Shown here: positions 56,972-64,000 of the stretch, one piece after another
Layout: each line of letters begins with the position of its first letter
Position numbering within the stretch: the first letter of the stretch is position 1
Source: Hericium rajendrae
Lineage: Eukaryota > Basidiomycota > Agaricomycetes > Russulales > Hericiaceae
Length of the DNA: 64,000 nucleotides
Direction of reading: 5' to 3'
NCBI GenBank assembly: GCA_033439255.1
Contig: CM065885.1
Span: 558,001 to 622,000, forward strand
Notes under the pieces: model-generated
The model's database searches: none
What the model was told of the DNA's origin: nothing
Seen by the model: only the letters and a program-made list of their open reading frames with translations
Program-made: the position numbers and the translations under genes

Positions 56972-58230
56972 CTAGTGACTGCCCGAAGGTTCACCAAGAA
57001 GGTGACATCTTCCACGAACGAGAGCCTCTAGATGTGATAATGCGATCTCGTCGTCCTCTTCACCAGGTAAGGGTGTAGCAAAAGAAATAAACCCTAAACC
57101 GTTAACCACCTTCAGATATCTCGAGACAAAATATTGAGGTTCATCCGTGTCCGGTTGAGTAGTCTCGTATTCCGCACGTGCCGCGAAGACTTTCAGATGC
57201 GTCAACTCTTCGGCGAAGTGGTTCCAGACTTGCGACCAGCGCATTGTCTCTCTTCCGCCATATAGTGCAATGTAGCAGTATTTAAGCACGAGACTCTCGA
57301 GTGTCGCATTGTGCCGCACGATGAAATCTTCAATTCCTGTCGTCTTGTGCATGATGAAACTATGCAGAGAAAGTGAGGTCAGGTGGGGAAACGTGAATGG
57401 GTCGAACGAAAACGATGGTATGATGCCGATGAGCTGATCGGTATATAAACTGAGCTTTGTAAGATTCGATGAGCCATTGAGGGCTTGCATTATCTGTCGA
57501 GGAAAGAAATTTTCCCAGAACTGTGATAACGGATCATTCGGATACGTCCGGTCATTTATGGAATCCTTATTGCGATCGGACAGAGTGGAGACATGGAACT
57601 CGGACAGGGTCCTCAACGCCGAGAAGGATGGATGGTCCCAGAAGGGAGAGCGGAGGACGGAGAGGTGGTCGATGTTCAAGGAATGCAGCAACAATCCAGA
57701 CTCCAGCGCGCGCAGGATCGCCAGTAGAATAACGGATTGGCTGCAGTGTTCAAAAGAGTCAGCAATACCGGTCCAGATGTCGGAGAATATTAAGGTCAGC
57801 GTTGAGAGTTCCCGCGCATTTGAAATAAGTGAGAAGGCATGCTCCAGCGATGCGACGTGTCGCTTTTCGTTTCGTGACATGATGTGGTAACCATCTACGA
57901 AGAAGGCGACTTCTATGTCAGTTGCCTGCATTGAATTCGTGAGACACTGCACCTATGTCATCAAACTGGAAATTACGTCTGGAAGGCAAGTCCCAATAGT
58001 AAATCTCTCGAATATGAGAGGCCAGACTATCTGGACCTCCTTGAAGGATGTTCGCGAGGTCTTCTGATCTCCTAATATCAATGCTGGTGATGACAAGGGA
58101 ACGGAAAACCCGTGGAGTAACGACACCATGCCAGGTCTTGTTCAGTTGTCGTAGGATGCGTAGGTCCACTGCTGAAAGTTCGTTTGATATACTCGACAGA
58201 AGTTCGGGGGAAGACGGTCCATGTCGCGTG
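56972..58230 (-). CDS. F-box/LRR protein, two open segments
   Basis: The N-terminal segment (about 58230-57918) contains an F-box (SSPELLSSISNELSAVDLRI, LRQLNKTWHGVVTPRVFRSL); no in-frame ATG precedes it, so a short first exon is likely missing from this model. The second segment (57952-56972) begins in another frame with DIEVAFFVDGYHIMS and continues with LRR-like sequence (LLHSLNIDHLSVLR, LTKLSLYTDQLIGIIPSFSF, HLTSLSLHSF, LESLVLKYCYIAL). No clean intron of normal size joins the two at 57920-57950; either an unusual splice or a one-base shift has occurred there. The tail ends LEALVRGRCHLLGEPSGSH. Presumed SCF receptor of unknown substrate. Confidence 0.55.
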
Positions 58231-59131
58231 TTACACCACTTAGTGGCTCAGGTTAAATAACTTCTGCAGTTGGAAACAGGATTGAATGTCAGGATTATAG
58301 ATACTGCGATCCAGATCCTGATGTACAAACCTTGCGGCCCAACAGCTGGAAGCTTCAACTTGCTGCAGTACTTGGTAAGGAAGGAAAGACCTGAGTGGCA
58401 GAGTCGTCGCCAGTCGGACGATGATCTACGATGATCCTCCGGCCGGGCCGACCAGAGCAAGCGCCACCTATTGGCGCTCACGATACCCGGCCGGCTTCGA
58501 CCACTGCACTCTTCCGAGTCTTCAACCTTCTTCGACCAGCTTTTGCAAGTGGCCATGAAGTAACTTATCTAATCTTCAATGGTCCTGCTTTACCAACATC
58601 CTCTTTGTTGAGCCTTACCCTAGCTTTCAACCCTTAGATTCTGTTCGGTGTTAGCCTGCTAAGGATGCGTGGGTAAGTCTATCAATGACCTGATGTTGGC
58701 GCCGTTGTCTAGTTGGGTCGTTCAGCGGACTCTCTTCGAGGCGTACATAAATGCCATGGACAGGACGGAAAACACTTTCTTTTCGTAACTGAAAGCACGA
58801 AGAATTCTTGAAAAATCAGATGCAGCCAGCCCACCGTCATGATAGCAGTCGGCTGCAACGACTCTTTCCATCAAGTCTTATCGTGACATTCTTATCATAT
58901 GGGCAGCGGACATGGTCCCAGACCCACAGCGCTACTTGACGCTCCATTAGACGGTGATTTGAGTTCGTTATCTCGTTGATATACAGACAGGCGCTTCCTG
59001 TCTGTCTTCCTTATCATGTGGCCCACTCTATAAAGGACAGTCTAGGAACTGTACTACTTTCGTGATTCTCGTGCTTCAGAACTGCCATTGGGTCGGAGAA
59101 GAGGCAGAGAACCTGCAGTTTAACACTCAAC
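58231..59131. other. 0.9 kb intergenic region, nothing recognised
   Basis: Divergent upstream region of the F-box/LRR gene and the permease gene. A CTATAAAG TATA-like box at about 59028-59035 lies 100 bp upstream of the permease ATG. No gene is supported here. Confidence 0.4.
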
Positions 59132-61511
59132 ATGCAGACTTCGCCCTCTAAGGCGGATGACATCACGATCGCGGAGGGCGGGGCGCCTCCAATGCAGGGA
59201 GATGAGGCCGAACTAGCGAGAATGGGATACAAGCAGGAGTTGAAGTGAGTGCTTAATTTCTGCTGAGCATCTGTGCTCCTCTCACCATCTTATTGCAGAC
59301 GAGATTTGTCATTGATACAGGTGTGAGATGTCAACGTTTTCATGACTTATAATAACTGAAAGATCTGTACGATACTATAGAACTTCGGCGTCTCATTTTC
59401 CATCATCAGCGTCATCACCGGAATACCATCGCTGTTCGCCTATGGTCTCGTGAGTTCTATTTCTTCGCGCGTGAACGAAACCAGTCATTTTGTAGACGAC
59501 AGGTGGCCCGAGTGTCATGGTCTGGGGCTGGGTAGTTGTCTGTAAGTTCGACACTCTGTCGGTCAATGCGCTTCTCTCTCAAAGAACTTGATAATATAGC
59601 CTTCTTTACAATGCTTGTCGGTCTCGCTATGGCAGGTATGTCCATCGTCGTGACTTTTTCTAAGTCTTGGTTTGAAATGCGAATCAACTTGTCAGAGGTT
59701 TGCAGCGCGCATCCTACTAGTGGCGGGCCATATTTCTGGGCAGCTATGTTGTCACGACCTCAAAACGCAGCCTTTGCTTCGTGGGTCACAGGCTGGTTCA
59801 ACCTCCTAGGCCAGGTCGCCGTTACGACAGGTATCAGGTCAGTATCCCGAATCAAGGAACATTTGCATTGGAAGTTGACATCGATGTTCCAGCTTTGCGT
59901 GTGCGAACTTCATCTCAACTGCATGTACACTCGGCACGGATTTCGTCCCTACTGCAGGCAAGACTATCGGCATCTACGCCGCTGTGCTCTCTGCACAAGG
60001 TGGAATTCATTCATTTTCTTTCTTACGCGTCTTTTTGACCAGCAAACAGGCGCCATCAATACTTTTGGAGTACGTATCCTCGGATACCTCAACAATATCT
60101 CTGTATGGTGGCATGCTGTCGGCACTGTGTCCGTCGTCATTGCTATTCTTGCCGCAGCTCCGAAGCACCAGTCTGCAAAAGTTGTTTTTGCTTCCTTCGT
60201 TGATGGAACTGGTGTTGATGGTGTCGGTTGGTCACAACGAGCAAGTCCAGCATATGTCGTCGTCATCGGCATTTTGATGGCTCAGTATACCCTGACTGGT
60301 AGGAAGCCCGTTCTTCCTTTATTAATGTCTGCTGACGACGTGACATATATAGGCTTCGACGCCAGTGCACATGTAAGTTCTGTTGTGGGTGCTTCGGTAC
60401 CAGTCCTTAAGAACGATGCTAGATGACGGAAGAAACCCATAACGCAGCGATGTCTGGATCAATAGGCATCGTCATGGCCATTGGCGTATCTGCCGTCCTA
60501 GGCTGGTTTCTCCTCCTAGGCTTGTTGTTCTCGATGCAAGATTATGACAATACAATCAATACCGCGACCGGTGAGCCAGTCACGCAGATATTCCTGGATA
60601 CTGTTGGCGAGAAAGGAGCCATCGTGCTGATGGTATGTCAGTCGAGTTTTATGATGTGACCAGTGATGTCTTATTATCGCATCCCCAGGTCATTGTTATC
60701 GGCGCTATGTTCTTCTGCGGGTAAAATCTATCCAAGAATCCTAGGTCTCAAAGGTTGATGACCGCCGTACAGGACATTCTCTATCACATCAAACTCCCGT
60801 ATGATGTACGCGTTCTCTCGCGATGGGGCCATTCCTGGTCACCGATTCTTCCACAAAGTCGATAAGCGATGGATGTCGCCCATTCGAACAGGTATGATTT
60901 TCTCGTAGTCATTTCAGGCATCAGCTTTCAATCAATATTCTCTAGTATGGCTTGCATGTACCTTGAGCTTCCTTCTCGGCCTCCCCAGTCTAGGTAGCTC
61001 TGTCGCATTTTCAGCTGCGACGAGTATAGCCACAATTGGGCTCTACATCTCATACGGTGAGGACTGCAGTTTCCATACATACTACACGATATCCTCACCT
61101 CAGTGCCCAGCCATCCCCATCGCCCTCCGCGTCATCTACGCCGACAAGTTCGTCCGCGGACCCTTCCACCTCGGCATCTTCTCCTTTCCAGTCGCCATCG
61201 CCGCGGTCACCTGGATCGCATTTATCTCCATCGTCTTCGTCTTGCCCGAGCTGAACCCCGTCAACTCGCAGACGCTCAACTACGCCATCGTCGCCGTCGG
61301 GATCGTCCTCACGTATAGCATGGGCTTCTGGCTGCTCAGTGCGCGCAAGTGGTTCACGGGCCCGATCAAGCAGATTGCTGGTATGCCGTGCTACTGCTCC
61401 TCTCGTGTGTGCTATGACAATAATCGTTGTTCCATAGCGGAAGAACAAGGTATCAATATCACTGATCCAGCAGTGATGGCCGAGAAGGAAGACCTCGAAA
61501 AAATGTTCTAA
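59132..61511 (+). CDS. APC-superfamily amino-acid/GABA permease (Uga4-like)
   Basis: A plasma- or vacuolar-membrane transporter of amino acids, choline or GABA. The ATG at 59132 starts a hydrophilic N-terminus (MQTSPSKADDITIAEGGAPP, MQGDEAELARMGYKQELK), then about ten short introns. Transmembrane segments in order include NFGVSFSIISVITGIPSLFA, SFFTMLVGLAMA, EVCSAHPTSGGPYFWAAML (family signature), FASWVTGWFNLLGQVAVTTG, GYLNNISVWWHAVGTVSVV, IVMAIGVSAVLGWFLLLGLL, VIVIGAMFFCG, RMMYAFSRDGAIPGHRFFHK and the closing TLNYAIVAVGIVLTYSMGFW. The C-terminal tail ends VMAEKEDLEKMF at 61511. Spliced length is about 520-540 residues, normal for the family. The EETHNA.A.SGSIGIV segment is typical of the Uga4/Hnm1 branch. 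Substrate cannot be decided. Confidence 0.85.
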
Positions 61512-61951
61512 TTGACTCGATCTGCTTGTCTTTCCTTGTAGAGTCAATGATAGTCAGCAACTGTATTGATTTTCCTAGAGTATATCGAAGCTCAGTAGGC
61601 GTAAAGGTGGAAACGGTGATTCAATCAATCGTGCAATGCATGGGTTGCAGAGCACGACGAGCAAGAACGTGAAGGTGTCGCGAATAGGATCGGTAGGTGG
61701 CGGTAAAGGCGTGAAAGGGGGTGCGACACGGCGGAACGGGGTAAAGTAGTAATGCAGTAATGCAGAATGGTGTCTAACTGAAGTGGTAACTAGGTACATG
61801 TGTAAGCAGAGGTATAGCGGATTATACAGGAAGCAGTATCCAGTAGATCGAGACGAAATGAAGTGAAACGTGAAGTGAAGCTCGCCAGCAGGCTACGATC
61901 GGGGCGCGTGGAATGCACGCGCTACACCCGCCCAGCCCTGCGCCGCGCGAC
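61512..61951. other. 3' flanks of two convergent genes
   Basis: No gene supported; this should contain the polyadenylation regions of the permease and of the right-edge gene. Confidence 0.4.
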
Positions 61952-64000
61952 CTACACAGGCCTGAAGTCCCTCCCTTCCATATAGTGCTCCATATCCCCC
62001 CAGCTCGACGGTGTAGCCCCGCTAGACTCGGACTGACCTGCCATCGTCGCTGGCGCCGTCACGAAGGACGGTGCAGCGGTGCTGATGTCGGGCTGGCTCG
62101 GCATTTCGCTGACAGAGAGATAATTTGTGCCCGTGGGACTGGCCACGGACGACCTGCCTGGGATGGGCTGGGTAGGGGACGCAGGCGGCTGCCCCTGGGC
62201 CTGAGGACCTGCCGAGACGGTGCGTTCTGAAGGCGCAATGCCAGAAACCGTGGACATTACGCGCGGGCGCGGAGGCGACTGCGACGCGGAGCTAGCTCCA
62301 GAACTAACGTCTTCGCCAGGCTTCTTTTCTTCGCCCTCGCTCTCCGACTTCGGTTGCGCGGCGACGGGCCGCCGCACCATTCCAGCGCCGCCAGCCACAG
62401 GCTGGCCGAACGTGTGATTTTCAGGATTGCTCATCGCGTCCTCGGAGAAGTACGGTGAGCTCTCCGAGCCCTCCTCATTGTCCTCCAACCGTACCGCAGA
62501 CTGCGTGCGGGCGCGCCTGCCCACTACCAGATCCAGGCTGGAGCGGGATGCAGTACCGACGCTGTGGATCAGCGACTGTGCGCGCTCGCGCACGCCGCCA
62601 GAACCACCCAGGACGAGCGAGATGGACGACGCAGACGGGTTGCTATTGGAATTATGGCGCGAGTTCGATCCACTGCGCGAGCCTGACCCAGAACTGCCAT
62701 GCCTGGACCTGTACCCCGAGCCAGGACGTGATCTGGAGCCATTGCTCAGACGGCTCAACGACACAGTGCTACCCGCCCGGTGCCGCATCCCCCCAAAGGA
62801 GCTCTTGGGACTTGGAGCAGCAGACAGCAGACCGACGCTGTCTTCGCGCTCGAGCGCCTCCTGCGAGCCATCTGGCGAGGGCGATCTGCGCCCGCGCCGG
62901 GAGCCGCTGGAGCTGCTGAAGTCCAGCGCGCCAACAATCTCGACCATCTCGCCCTCCGACTCGTAAAGCACCTCAGACCCAATGTCCGTACTCTCCGGAC
63001 GAGACTGCGCGCGGCGTCTCCGTTGTAAAAGTGACGGATTGGGCACAACCGGTGATGGAGACGACGGGATCGGAACAGTCCCAGACCGCTGCCGACGCTG
63101 GCCATTGGATCCGGGATGCCTTGGAGGCGGCGGCATCGGGACACTCCTGCCAGGTATCGAGGTCGGGCTGGGCACACCCGAGGAGCTGCCGCCCAAGGAC
63201 ATTGGCGAATCCGAGGACTCCCTGTTTCCTGTGCTGCGTGAAGCACGCGACAGATGCGTGGAATTGGAATGCGTGTGGGCCGAGGTAGACTTGGACTGGG
63301 GCGTGACATGCGTCAGCGCATGCGAGCCGGTGGACGAGACGCTGCCTCCTCGCGCGGGGTGTCGGAACTGGAAGGGATACTTCGGCTGGATTGGCTGGCC
63401 AAGGCTGGACATCGAATTCGAGCCGCGATTTGAGAATGAAGATGGCTCGGCGGAGGAGCGCGGTTCGCGCTCGTACCCCAATTCGCCTGAGTCAAATTCT
63501 GCTTCCTCCTCGCCCTCTTCGGGCGTGCCCGAAGTCTCCTCGTCCGGCAGTCCTGGTGATGGCGGGAAAGGTATCTGCTCCTGCTCGGATTCCGACTCTT
63601 CCTTCTTCACACCAAAGCCCGTGAACGGATAAGGGAGCTGCATCAGCGGGCCGTCTTTGGCCGGCTCGCTGCCCTGCTGCAAGTCTAGTGTCGGCTTGGG
63701 CTTAGGGATAATACTCGAGACGTCTGGAGCCTGCACAGGACTGCCTCTGCGTGTGTTCCCTTCCTTGGGGCTATCGAACAACTCCTGGGACAACATGCCC
63801 CGGCGCGAGGGCTGCCCTGACGTGCCCAAACCCACCGCAGCGAGAACCTGCTCGACATGGTCGAACGAACTCTGGCGTGGTGGCTCCGCACCGGACGTCT
63901 CCTTAGCACTGTGGGGCGGCCGCAGCGTCAAGCAGAAGTCGTATGCTTCTCGGACACGCATCTGTGTGCACTCCTTCCAACTCCATGGAAGCGACTCGCC
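61952..64000 (-). CDS. large disordered protein, C-terminal part, continues beyond the right edge
   Basis: The frame is open from the window edge to the stop at 61952, at least 680 residues, so the ATG at 63961 is internal. The first visible part (ESLPWSWKECTQMRVREAYD, FCLTLRPPH) is an ordered, conserved-looking segment. Everything after is Ser/Pro/Gly/Arg-rich low complexity, with a likely folded or phospho-regulated stretch SEVLYESEGEMVEIVGALDF and repeated SRSGSNSRHNSNSNPSASS-type sequence. Ends EHYMEGRDFRPV. I do not recognise the family. It is probably the regulatory tail of a larger enzyme or signalling protein lying to the right. Confidence 0.6.
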   Translation of the reverse strand, partial: GESLPWSWKECTQMRVREAYDFCLTLRPPHSAKETSGAEPPRQSSFDHVEQVLAAVGLGTSGQPSRRGMLSQELFDSPKEGNTRRGSPVQAPDVSSIIPKPKPTLDLQQGSEPAKDGPLMQLPYPFTGFGVKKEESESEQEQIPFPPSPGLPDEETSGTPEEGEEEAEFDSGELGYEREPRSSAEPSSFSNRGSNSMSSLGQPIQPKYPFQFRHPARGGSVSSTGSHALTHVTPQSKSTSAHTHSNSTHLSRASRSTGNRESSDSPMSLGGSSSGVPSPTSIPGRSVPMPPPPRHPGSNGQRRQRSGTVPIPSSPSPVVPNPSLLQRRRRAQSRPESTDIGSEVLYESEGEMVEIVGALDFSSSSGSRRGRRSPSPDGSQEALEREDSVGLLSAAPSPKSSFGGMRHRAGSTVSLSRLSNGSRSRPGSGYRSRHGSSGSGSRSGSNSRHNSNSNPSASSISLVLGGSGGVRERAQSLIHSVGTASRSSLDLVVGRRARTQSAVRLEDNEEGSESSPYFSEDAMSNPENHTFGQPVAGGAGMVRRPVAAQPKSESEGEEKKPGEDVSSGASSASQSPPRPRVMSTVSGIAPSERTVSAGPQAQGQPPASPTQPIPGRSSVASPTGTNYLSVSEMPSQPDISTAAPSFVTAPATMAGQSESSGATPSSWGDMEHYMEGRDFRPV

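Noticed and set aside
58690-58760. A GGCGCCGTTGTCTAGTTGGG sequence with tRNA D-arm likeness
   Set aside because: No matching acceptor stem or T arm could be folded.
26222-61511. Possible biosynthetic or pathway gene cluster (regulator plus permease)
   Set aside because: The regulator and permease are 28 kb apart with housekeeping genes between; no biosynthetic enzymes are present.
62427-63632. Long plus-strand open frames
   Set aside because: They are antisense to the Ser/Pro-rich minus-strand gene and arise from its low-complexity codons.

Overview
The window looks like nuclear DNA of an agaricomycete (mushroom-forming) basidiomycete. Host genes are cut by many 45-65 bp GT-AG introns. The gene content is typical of that class: expanded F-box/LRR proteins, proteins with a fungal STAND-type N-terminal segment and a ubiquitin-like domain, a Zn2Cys6 regulator, LTR retroelements, and tRNA genes with introns. 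A placement near Polyporales is only an impression. Nothing suggests a bacterial origin.

The left 24 kb is mostly LTR retroelements, treated here as fossils. Bases 1-4270 (minus) are the gag-protease part of a Ty3/gypsy-type element running off the left edge, with its 5' LTR to the right. A small host-like hypothetical gene lies at 5565-6707. From 6932 to 24146 there is a four-element nest: (1) a truncated Ty1/copia element; (2) a second copia element (10592-24026) inserted in the LTR of the first; (3) a chromodomain Ty3/gypsy element (10624-17722, identical-looking LTRs) inserted in one LTR of the second; (4) a 1,047 bp coding-less LTR element of TRIM type (22338-23384) inserted in the gag region of the second. 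The three inserted elements (2-4) have exact 5 bp target duplications, so the order of insertion can be read directly.

The right 40 kb is host sequence. In order: a many-exon Zn2Cys6 transcription factor (26222-31088); a tRNA-Glu(CTC) gene with a 17-nt intron (32349); the GPI ethanolamine-phosphate transferase 3 gene gpi13 (32946-36036); an F-box/LRR gene broken by an in-frame stop (36711-38534); an F-box gene (about 39130-41004); the histone-fold gene dpb4 with a 7-nt exon (41336-42323); two ULD-family copies, both damaged (42761-43807 and 44391-44930); a large disordered protein (45054-47273); an LSH/HELLS/DDM1-type SNF2 ATPase (47986-51355); a third ULD-family-like gene (51790-52689, minus); an F-box gene (53736-55602); a second tRNA-Glu(CTC) with a 9-nt intron (55841); a tandem pair of F-box/LRR genes (56138-58230); an APC amino-acid/GABA permease (59132-61511); and the C-terminal part of a large disordered protein leaving the right edge (61952-64000).

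The host genes are individually regulated and do not form a pathway cluster. Core housekeeping genes (gpi13, dpb4, the SNF2 ATPase, tRNAs) are interleaved with fast-evolving F-box and ULD families, many copies of which are broken. This is the usual look of a birth-and-death accessory region beside a retroelement stack.
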